Part shown: positions 1 to 6,861 of the stretch, in pieces | How positions within the stretch are numbered: position 1 is the first letter of the stretch | Layout of the letters: each line of letters opens with the position of its first letter | DNA from: Flavobacteriaceae bacterium | Lineage (GTDB): Bacteria > Bacteroidota > Bacteroidia > Flavobacteriales > Flavobacteriaceae | DNA length: 6,861 bases | Assembly (NCBI GenBank): GCA_002713495.1 | Contig: PATA01000009.1 | Location: 49,098-55,958, forward strand | Direction: 5' to 3' | Notes under the pieces: model-generated | Database searches by the model: none | What the model saw: only the letters and a program-made list of their open reading frames with translations | What the model was told of the DNA's origin: nothing | Position numbers and translations under genes: made by a program

Positions 1-6
1 TAAAAA

Positions 7-18
7 TTAAATAAATAA
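7..18 (+). promoter_or_regulatory. A/T-rich groES leader, no Shine-Dalgarno
   Basis: The 12-mer TTAAATAAATAA lies three bases before the groES ATG, and the identical 12-mer recurs two bases before the groEL ATG. No purine-rich AGGAGG-like site is present. A/T-rich leaders of this sort are typical of Bacteroidota, where ribosomes make little use of Shine-Dalgarno pairing. The promoter of the groESL operon, and any heat-shock operator such as CIRCE, would lie left of the window and cannot be judged. Confidence 0.5.
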
Positions 19-21
19 AAA

Positions 22-300
22 ATGAGTAAAATTAGTATGAAACCTCTTGCTGACAGAGTACTTATATTGCCTCTAGATGCTGAAACAAAAACAGCGTCTG
101 GAATTTATATTCCAGATAGCGCTAAAGAAAAACCACAAAAGGGAACTGTCAAAGCAGTTGGGCCTGGAACTTCAGAAAACCCGATTACTGTTAAGGTTGG
201 AGACACAGTCTTATATGGTAAATATGCTGGAACTGAACTTAATCACGAAGGTATCGATTACCTCATGATGAAAGAAAGTGACTTATTGGCAATTGTTTAA
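22..300 (+). CDS. groES: Co-chaperonin GroES (Cpn10)
   Basis: This is the 10 kDa co-chaperonin. Its heptameric ring caps the GroEL cylinder in the cytoplasm and encloses the folding client. The 92-residue product has the usual length and is complete. It opens with the conserved KPLADRVLI segment (residues 7-15). The mobile loop follows at about 20-40, with the hydrophobic tripeptide I-Y-I (28-30) that would dock on the GroEL apical domain. The core then has KAVGPG (44-49), [14 protein letters not shown] (57-70) and a C-terminal strand ending in LLAIV. The ATG at 22 fits family length and follows an A/T-rich leader; the in-frame ATG at codon 6 would remove N-terminal residues and is less likely. 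groEL starts 20 nt after the stop, so the two are almost certainly co-transcribed. Confidence 0.97.
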   Translation: MSKISMKPLADRVLILPLDAETKTASGIYIPDSAKEKPQKGTVKAVGPGTSENPITVKVGDTVLYGKYAGTELNHEGIDYLMMKESDLLAIV

Positions 301-306
301 CTAAAT

Positions 307-1964
<1,658 letters not shown>

Positions 1965-1981
1965 ATTACGCATTTCAATGT

Positions 1982-2014
1982 AAAAAGAACCTCATTTTTA
2001 ATGAGGTTTTTTTA
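1982..2014. terminator. Bidirectional intrinsic terminator between convergent operons
   Basis: A perfect 9-bp stem (1988-1996 with 2000-2008, AACCTCATT / AATGAGGTT) closes a 3-nt loop. On the plus strand it runs into seven T (2007-2013), giving a good terminator for groESL. On the minus strand the stem is followed by a G-less T5 run (complement of A at 1982-1986), so it can also stop transcripts from the metal-protein operon. The stop codon of the minus-strand HMA gene (2012-2014) lies within the flank of this hairpin, so the two operons share one very compact terminator. Confidence 0.88.
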
Positions 2015-2347
2015 TTCCCTCACATATAGGCAACAAAGTGGGAGCTCACTGTAAATTTCTGAGGGGGCTTTTCGCTCTGAGGTGTCATGGCCACTATTTG
2101 AGACTGATTCGTGAACTTCTATAATATTAACTTTATTTGAATTGTAAATTAATCTTAATTGATTCTCCGGAATACTCCAGTTTGCATACTTTACTCCATT
2201 TACAGATAGAGCAGCTTTCTCAATTCTCATTTTACACATTTCACAATTCCCAGAGACCTTGAAGCTAATTTTTTTCTTTTTGGGACTATCTTGTGCATAT
2301 GCATTTGATAGAAAGATAACAAATAACAGGTATATATATTTTTTCAT
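2012..2347 (-). CDS. Small exported heavy-metal-associated (HMA) domain protein
   Basis: This is a predicted periplasmic metal-binding protein of 111 residues. A signal peptide covers residues 1-18 (MKK, hydrophobic YIYLLFVIFL, then a SNAYA-Q cleavage site). One HMA fold follows from about 26 to 90, with metal loop GNCEMC (Cys35, Cys38), a variant of the classic GMTCxxC. The domain ends in GHDT (86-89). The tail runs through APSEIY to LPLCCLY with a vicinal Cys pair at 105-106, an arrangement common in Bacteroidota exported HMA proteins. Cu(I) or another soft metal is the likely ligand, but this is inferred from the fold. The frame also has a TTG at 2353 two codons upstream; the ATG at 2347 is preferred because it gives a standard signal peptide. 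The gene starts 12 nt after the TonB receptor stop, so it is the last gene of that operon. Confidence 0.88.
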   Translation of the reverse strand: MKKYIYLLFVIFLSNAYAQDSPKKKKISFKVSGNCEMCKMRIEKAALSVNGVKYANWSIPENQLRLIYNSNKVNIIEVHESVSNSGHDTSERKAPSEIYSELPLCCLYVRE

Positions 2348-2359
2348 ATTCAATCAATT

Positions 2360-4594
2360 TTAAATTTTATATCTAAATCCTAAATAAAACATTCTTCCAA
2401 ATATAGGAGCCCATACTTGGGAACTATCAAATTTATTATTAAATGGTTCATTTTCAAAAATAATCGGATTTTTTTGAGTATAATTTCCTATATTTTCTAT
2501 TCCAATATAAATTTCAGAAGAGCTTGAAAAGACTCTTGTTAACTGGGTATTTATTAATGAAAATGATGGACTTTGATTAAAATTTGGGTTAATACTATTC
2601 TCAACTATTCTCTGACTTCCAACTCCATTAGTTGTTAAGTCATATTTCCATTGTTGATTCTTAACATTTTTTATTGAATTCCAACTAAGATTGAAAAAAA
2701 ACCTATTTTCTGGAACTAATTGTTTTTGTTTTCTTCCATCTCGGTAGTCAATTAAAACCTTGTCATTTTTGTAAGAGGTAATTAATTCTAATTGAGGGGA
2801 TATGTTTACATCAAATGTGACCTGAAAACTTTTAGATGAACTATTACCATCAAGATTATAAAAAGATACAACTCCTTCTTTTTCATAATCAACTATGACT
2901 TGGTTAATGAAATCAGTAATATAATAGTCTATAACTAAAGTTGAATTTTTGTTTAAAAATTTAAAATTACGACTTATGCTTGTTCCGTAATTCCATGCTC
3001 TTTCTGGAAGCAATCCATAAAAAGGATTTTCACCTTTATCAACAAAAATTTTTCTATTTGTTGCAAACAAAGATTGATTTTCGGCAAAAATATTCGCTGC
3101 TTTTCTTCCACTCCCTGATGATATTCTGAGTATTGTTGACGAATCAATTGCATACCTAAAATGAAGTCTTGGTGTAATAAATGCTCCAATATTATTGTTA
3201 AAATCTAACCTAACTCCAGCTGTCCAACTTAATTTTTCTATATCAGCATGATTCCATTCAAAGAATGTTCCAAAATTTCGATCAGTTCTTGAATAATTTG
3301 TATTTTCAATATTTTCATCATAACTATCTAAGGACAGGTTTAAACCAGATTTAAATTTATTATTAGTATTATTTAAAATTGAGTTGAATAATAAATTGGT
3401 GTAAAAACTTTTATGGTTAATATCGTATTTTCTCAAACCAAAATATGATTCTTGGTTATGATTGCTATATGCAGCTTGAAAACCAAAACTCTTGTATGGG
3501 TATTCAGGGAAAACATATCCAATTTTTAGAGCAGAGTCGAATCTTTTTGTATCAATCTCACCCCCCCAAATTTGACTTGAATTCCTATCATAATGTGGAT
3601 CAAATGAAACTTGCCCAGTTTGTTTTTTATCATTTAAAACTCTCCAATTATAAAAAACAACCCAGCCCTTTGTCAGATCTGTATATTGATAACGATTAAG
3701 AATATTTAACTGATCCGTCAAAGGAACGTCTAAAAAATCATCAGAATTATTATTTACTTTTTGATTTCTTTGATTTAAATTAATATAAAGACCTGTATTC
3801 CATTTACTAGAAAGCTTTCTATTAAAATGAGAATTTAATTCTAATCTACCATTACCTGATACAAATAAATTCAGGAAAAAAGGTACATCTGTAAATGGTT
3901 TTTTTAACTCTGTATTTATTTGACCTGCAATGCTTTCAAACCCATTAATCACACTGCCTGTTCCTTTAGAAACTTGAATACTTTCAACCCAAGTTCCAGG
4001 CGTAAACGTTAATCCAAAAGCCTGAGATGCACCTCTTATCATGGGAATGTTTTCCTCAGAAATTAAAATATAAGGACTTTTTAATCCCAGCATATTGATT
4101 TGTTTAGTTCCAGTTATTGCGTCTGAAAAATTAACATCGATGGAAGGGTTAGTTTCAAAACTTTCAGAAAGATTACAACAAGCTGCCTTAAGAAGTTCAC
4201 TTTGATCAACAAGAATTAAATTTTGATTTGCTGTAAAGGATAACTTGGATGATTTTTTTCTATCTACCAAAGAAACTTCATCAAGGTTGGTGGTTAGATC
4301 TTCAGTTAAAAAGTGGACAAACTTTTTGTCAGATGATATTGTTAAAGTATCCGTTATGAAACCTAAAAAACTAATTATTAATTTGTTAGTTTTATCTGAC
4401 GAATAAATATTGAAATCTCCTGACTCATCAGTTATTGTTCCAATATTTGTATTTTTCCAATAAACATTTGCGCCCTCTAAGGCTAATGTTTCAGATTTTA
4501 CTTTATGAACAATTTTTCCTTGGATTATTTTTTGAGCCGAAAGGTTAAATACATAAAGAAAGAATGTAATGTAAATAGTTATATTTTTGAACAT
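2360..4594 (-). CDS. TonB-dependent outer-membrane receptor, Cys-Cys plug type
   Basis: This is a predicted outer-membrane, TonB/ExbBD-energised transporter of 744 residues, full length. Residues 1-20 form a signal peptide (cleavage after LSA, before Gln21). About 22-100 is a carboxypeptidase-regulatory-like beta domain (QGKIV, GANVYW, GTITDESGDF, ISFLGF). The plug domain spans about 125-232, with KAACCNLSESFETNPS (136-151, Cys139-Cys140), TGTKQINMLGL (161-171) and VSKGTGSVINGFESIAGQIN (208-227). The beta barrel fills the rest and ends in a typical last strand, FYLGFRYKI. The Cys pair in the plug is characteristic of one Bacteroidota receptor subgroup. With HMA proteins on both sides, a metal or metal-chelate substrate is the natural inference, but it is not proven; a siderophore or other ligand is possible. 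No SusD-like partner gene is present, which argues against glycan uptake. Confidence 0.93.
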   Translation of the reverse strand: MFKNITIYITFFLYVFNLSAQKIIQGKIVHKVKSETLALEGANVYWKNTNIGTITDESGDFNIYSSDKTNKLIISFLGFITDTLTISSDKKFVHFLTEDLTTNLDEVSLVDRKKSSKLSFTANQNLILVDQSELLKAACCNLSESFETNPSIDVNFSDAITGTKQINMLGLKSPYILISEENIPMIRGASQAFGLTFTPGTWVESIQVSKGTGSVINGFESIAGQINTELKKPFTDVPFFLNLFVSGNGRLELNSHFNRKLSSKWNTGLYINLNQRNQKVNNNSDDFLDVPLTDQLNILNRYQYTDLTKGWVVFYNWRVLNDKKQTGQVSFDPHYDRNSSQIWGGEIDTKRFDSALKIGYVFPEYPYKSFGFQAAYSNHNQESYFGLRKYDINHKSFYTNLLFNSILNNTNNKFKSGLNLSLDSYDENIENTNYSRTDRNFGTFFEWNHADIEKLSWTAGVRLDFNNNIGAFITPRLHFRYAIDSSTILRISSGSGRKAANIFAENQSLFATNRKIFVDKGENPFYGLLPERAWNYGTSISRNFKFLNKNSTLVIDYYITDFINQVIVDYEKEGVVSFYNLDGNSSSKSFQVTFDVNISPQLELITSYKNDKVLIDYRDGRKQKQLVPENRFFFNLSWNSIKNVKNQQWKYDLTTNGVGSQRIVENSINPNFNQSPSFSLINTQLTRVFSSSSEIYIGIENIGNYTQKNPIIFENEPFNNKFDSSQVWAPIFGRMFYLGFRYKI
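3561..3567. repeat. Homopolymeric C7/G7 tract inside the TonB receptor gene
   Basis: Seven consecutive C on the plus strand (G7 in the sense direction) encode part of Trp-Gly-Gly in the receptor barrel. It is an unusual run in such AT-rich DNA and the reading frame is intact through it. It could be a slippage hot spot or simply the result of TGG-GGG-GGT codons. Confidence 0.4.
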
Positions 4595-4645
4595 GTTATA
4601 TGATTATTTAATGATGAAATTGTTAATTAAAAAAACAACAACAAA

Positions 4646-5062
4646 TCATCCGTAAACCAATAACTGAGAGTTTATAAGAAAAATTTTTTTATTTATTAAT
4701 GGGGGTGGATGTAAATCACTTGAAGATTCTTTAGAGAAGAAATCATCAACGATTATATTGTCATAAATAATTTTATTTGTTAATTTGATTTCAAACTTTA
4801 AATCTAATGTTAATTCATTCTTAAATTCTTTAGTGCTAAAGTGTAATTGAGTGTCTTTACAACAGTTTTCAGGAATATAAGTGAATGACTCATTTTCATT
4901 CCCGAAATTTGATTCATGCATTCCGCAATATTTAGATTGATTAAAAAAGCTAACAGAAAAAAGTTTTCCGCCACAAAAATGCATATTATGATTTATTCCT
5001 ATTTGACTAATAGTCAAGAAGAAAACAATAAAAAAGTTGCAAATATTTTTTATTAAGCTCAT
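4646..5062 (-). CDS. HYC_CC_PP-type small exported cysteine-rich protein
   Basis: This 138-residue protein fits a Bacteroidota family named after its sparse motifs H-Y-C, C-C and P-P. Here they are His-Phe-Cys (28-30, followed by GG), Cys67-Cys68, and a Pro run at 119-121. A further Cys46-Gly-Met-His lies between them. A hydrophobic N-terminal segment (about 8-22, IFVIFFLTIS-like) acts as signal peptide or anchor, so the Cys/His/Met-rich part should be periplasmic. These residues would suit binding of a soft metal, but no function is established to my knowledge. An upstream in-frame TTG at 5077 would add five residues; the ATG at 5062 is preferred because it gives a normal export signal. It sits 19 nt after the HMA-MauE gene and 51 nt before the TonB receptor, in the same operon. 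Confidence 0.8.
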   Translation of the reverse strand: MSLIKNICNFFIVFFLTISQIGINHNMHFCGGKLFSVSFFNQSKYCGMHESNFGNENESFTYIPENCCKDTQLHFSTKEFKNELTLDLKFEIKLTNKIIYDNIIVDDFFSKESSSDLHPPPLINKKIFLINSQLLVYG

Positions 5063-5081
5063 GAAACAAAAATACAATATT

Positions 5082-5768
5082 TTAGATTAATATATTTAAT
5101 GACATTAAAATCATAATTAAATTTTCAATTAGGGTCGCCTCAGTCATAGGTAATTTCATAGACGTTCCAAGACATGCACACTCGATTTGATTTTTTCTAA
5201 ATAAAGATTTTGTAACACCAATTGTAGTAATACCCAATATAAATAATGTAATAAGTGATATTACTTTAATTTTAAAATCAAACAAAAAACATAATCCCAA
5301 GAATAACTCAATAAAGGGATAAAGATTAGCATAAAGAATTGATTTACTTGCTAATGGATCATATTGTGAAAAACTTTTTGGGAAAGTAGAATAATCTAAA
5401 AATTTAAAGAAACTAAATACAATAAAAAACAAACCCATGAAATCTATCATAATTTTATCCCATACTAGATCATCTTGATTTAGATAATAAGATCCAAAAA
5501 TTAAATAAATAAAAATTAAAAAAAGTGGCCTTAAAGCCTTAAGCTTTTCTGATTTAAAAGAATCATTAATATCTATAATCGAATATTTATCTCCTATGAC
5601 TTCTTGGATATTTTCTTTATTTACATATTTATCAGATGATATAATTACTTTACCTTCTTTAAGCATTACAATAACATTACTAACTCCTGATAAACTCGAT
5701 ATTTTTTCAATAATAAAATTTTCACATTTTTTACATGTCATTCCAGATACTGTTATTGTCTTTTGCAT
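5082..5768 (-). CDS. HMA domain fused to MauE/DoxX-like inner-membrane protein
   Basis: This 228-residue protein begins with a heavy-metal-associated domain (about 2-68) whose loop is GMTCKKC (Cys12, Cys15), the classic Cu(I)/soft-metal site. Hydrophobic helices follow at about 81-97, 107-123, 144-163, 168-186 and 211-228, so it should sit in the inner membrane. Between the last two is Glu-Cys-Ala-Cys-Leu-Gly (196-201), then MKLPMTEATLIEN, a pattern seen in MauE/DoxX-like redox-associated membrane proteins. The lack of a signal peptide puts the HMA domain most simply in the cytoplasm. A role in moving a metal or electrons/thiols across the membrane is inferred; the actual reaction is unknown. 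It lacks the P-type ATPase motifs, so it is not a CopA pump. It is the first gene of the four-gene minus-strand operon, and its promoter should lie in 5769-5856. Confidence 0.85.
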   Translation of the reverse strand: MQKTITVSGMTCKKCENFIIEKISSLSGVSNVIVMLKEGKVIISSDKYVNKENIQEVIGDKYSIIDINDSFKSEKLKALRPLFLIFIYLIFGSYYLNQDDLVWDKIMIDFMGLFFIVFSFFKFLDYSTFPKSFSQYDPLASKSILYANLYPFIELFLGLCFLFDFKIKVISLITLFILGITTIGVTKSLFRKNQIECACLGTSMKLPMTEATLIENLIMILMSLNILI

Positions 5769-5856
5769 TTAAGTATTTTTACTTTGTGTATGTTATAATT
5801 TAATTAAAAAAAATACATCATGGTCAATATATTTAATATTTTTACAAAAAAAAATA
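5769..5856. promoter_or_regulatory. Divergent intergenic region, presumed promoters
   Basis: These 88 bp separate the divergent HMA-MauE gene (minus) and GAF gene (plus) and must hold the promoter of each, unless either is read from outside. The sequence is very AT-rich. A TATAAT lies at 5794-5799 on the plus strand, but the Bacteroidota consensus (TTTG, about 19 nt, TAnnTTTG) has no clear match on either strand. No obvious inverted repeat for a metal regulator was found by eye. Both start codons follow A-rich leaders without a Shine-Dalgarno site. Confidence 0.45.
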
Positions 5857-6339
5857 ATGGATTTAGTCCATAGATTTACTCCAAAAGTTGAAAAAATTTT
5901 AAATCAAAATCCATTTGATCTAGACAAGTCTTTACTTAAAATATGTAAACTTCTCAAGACAAATATCATTCATTTTGATTGGGTAGGATTTTATTTTACC
6001 AACAGTAAAAAAACACACCTTGAACTCAAATCATTTTATGGAACTCCAACTGAACATAAAAAAATTCCTTTTGGAAAAGGAGTATGCGGTCAAGTAGCTA
6101 TATCAAATAAAAAACTAATTGTACCTGATGTTAAGTTACAGAAAAATTATATTTCATGTAATGTAAATGTTAAATCAGAGATTGTAATTCCCATACTTTT
6201 AGATCAAGAAAATATTGGTCAAATTGATGTTGATTCGAATTCAATCAATCCTTTTACAAAAAATGATGTTGAATTATTAGAATTTATATGCAATAAAATA
6301 GCTTTAAAAATTAAAACTTTGAAATATGGACTTGATTAA
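5857..6339 (+). CDS. GAF domain protein, probable free methionine-R-sulfoxide reductase
   Basis: This 160-residue cytosolic protein is a single GAF domain of the fRMsr (E. coli MsrC/YebR) type, which reduces free methionine-R-sulfoxide using thioredoxin-linked cysteines. Supporting motifs are DWVGFYF (41-47), IPFGKGVCGQVA (70-81, Cys77), VPDV (89-92), NYISCN with Cys101, KSEIVIPILL (106-115) and IGQIDVDS (120-127). Two of the three cysteines of the E. coli enzyme are kept. The third, which precedes the IP-GKGVCG motif in E. coli, is missing here (the stretch reads GTPTEHKK). The ATG at 5857 has no in-frame upstream alternative. The last 14 nt overlap purH, indicating co-transcription and probably translational coupling. 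A ligand-binding GAF protein without enzyme activity is the main alternative. Confidence 0.8.
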   Translation: MDLVHRFTPKVEKILNQNPFDLDKSLLKICKLLKTNIIHFDWVGFYFTNSKKTHLELKSFYGTPTEHKKIPFGKGVCGQVAISNKKLIVPDVKLQKNYISCNVNVKSEIVIPILLDQENIGQIDVDSNSINPFTKNDVELLEFICNKIALKIKTLKYGLD

Positions 6340-6861
6340 AATATCTTCAGCACTAATATCAGTTTATGATAAAAATGGTTTGGACCCCATATTAGATATT
6401 TTAGTCAAAAACCAAGTCCATATTTATTCTACTGGTGGTACTAAAAATTATATTGATTCACTTGGTCATTCAGTAACCGCTATCGAAGATATTACAAGTT
6501 ATCCATCTATACTAGGAGGAAGAGTTAAAACCTTACACCCAAAAATATTTGGAGGAATATTAAATAGAATAGAAAACAAATCAGATATCGAAGAAATAAA
6601 AAAATTTAATATACCGCAAATTGATTTAGTAATTGTTGATCTTTATCCATTCAAAGATACAGTGAATTCCAAAGTTAATGAAAATGAAATCATAGAAAAA
6701 ATTGATATTGGAGGAATTGCATTAATTAGAGCTGCTGCAAAAAATTTCAAAAATGTTATTTGTATCTCAAATAAGTCAGATTATGAAAAATTGGTTGATG
6801 TTTTAGAAAAAAATAAAGGATATAGCTCATTGTCAGAAAGGAAAGAATTTGCAACCAAAGC
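6326..6861 (+). CDS. purH: Bifunctional AICAR transformylase/IMP cyclohydrolase, 5' part
   Basis: PurH carries out the last two steps of purine synthesis, formylating AICAR and closing the ring to IMP. Only the first 178 codons are here; the frame is open to the window edge, so the C-terminal transformylase domain is outside. The visible part is the N-terminal MGS-like IMP cyclohydrolase domain: SALISVYDK (8-16), STGGT (35-39), GGRVKTLHPK (64-73), GGIL (76-79), DLVIVDLYPF (100-109) and DIGGIALIRAAAKN (127-140). The ATG at 6326 lies inside the last codons of the GAF gene in another frame, and the product starts where PurH proteins normally do. No frameshift or stop is seen. In related genomes purH is often followed by mreB, which could be checked to the right. 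Confidence 0.95.
   Translation, partial: MDLIKISSALISVYDKNGLDPILDILVKNQVHIYSTGGTKNYIDSLGHSVTAIEDITSYPSILGGRVKTLHPKIFGGILNRIENKSDIEEIKKFNIPQIDLVIVDLYPFKDTVNSKVNENEIIEKIDIGGIALIRAAAKNFKNVICISNKSDYEKLVDVLEKNKGYSSLSERKEFATK

Noticed and set aside
1..3. TAA at the left edge as the stop codon of an upstream gene such as secG
   Set aside because: Three bases cannot show a reading frame; the region is A/T-rich and TAA occurs by chance.
2348..2353. TTG start at 2353 for the small HMA gene
   Set aside because: It adds only two residues, while the ATG at 2347 gives a standard MKK signal peptide.
3445..3699. 84-codon open frame on the plus strand inside the TonB receptor gene
   Set aside because: It is antisense to a well-supported gene, has no recognisable domain, and its existence follows from the receptor codons.
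5063..5077. TTG start at 5077 for the HYC_CC_PP gene
   Set aside because: It places five extra residues before a good ATG and begins only four bases after the upstream stop codon; the ATG at 5062 is the more usual start.
5769..5856. A Bacteroidota-type promoter (TTTG, spacer, TAnnTTTG) in the divergent region
   Set aside because: Only partial matches were found (for example TATTTTTT on the minus strand) with wrong spacing, so no exact promoter is called.
5820..5873. A 17-codon leader frame starting at ATG 5820 and overlapping the GAF start
   Set aside because: It is out of frame with the GAF gene and shows no attenuator-type codon pattern or stem; a chance frame in AT-rich DNA is enough to explain it.

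Overview
The window looks like a stretch of chromosome from an AT-rich member of the Bacteroidota, probably a flavobacterium. The evidence is the GroEL tail rich in Gly, Met and Pro, A/T-rich gene leaders without a Shine-Dalgarno sequence, a TonB-dependent receptor with an N-terminal carboxypeptidase-like domain, and small metal-associated proteins of types known mainly from Bacteroidota. Nothing seen points to a phage, insertion sequence, CRISPR array, tRNA or rRNA.

Layout: (1) 22-1964, plus strand, the chaperonin pair groES-groEL, both complete. (2) 1982-2014, a strong hairpin with T-runs on both strands, which ends groESL and probably also the convergent minus-strand operon. (3) 5768 down to 2012, minus strand, four closely packed genes: an inner-membrane HMA-MauE/DoxX-like protein, a small exported HYC_CC_PP-type protein, a TonB-dependent outer-membrane receptor with a Cys-Cys pair in its plug, and a small exported HMA protein. 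(4) 5769-5856, a short AT-rich divergent region. (5) 5857 to the right edge, plus strand, a GAF protein resembling free methionine-R-sulfoxide reductase, overlapping by 14 nt the start of purH, which is cut off by the window end after about 178 codons.

The most interesting part is the four-gene minus-strand block. Every product carries paired or clustered cysteines: CxxC plus CAC, HFC/CG/CC, CC in the plug, and CxxC plus CC. Together they would span inner membrane, periplasm and outer membrane. This fits a system that takes up or handles a thiophilic metal, copper being the first guess, but neither substrate nor direction can be read from the sequence. I know of no characterised function for the set as a whole. 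The other genes are housekeeping: protein folding, repair of oxidised free methionine, and the last two steps of IMP synthesis.

Two start codons matter. The small HMA gene and the HYC_CC_PP gene can each be extended upstream to a TTG, but in both cases the ATG just downstream (2347 and 5062, minus strand) is preferred.
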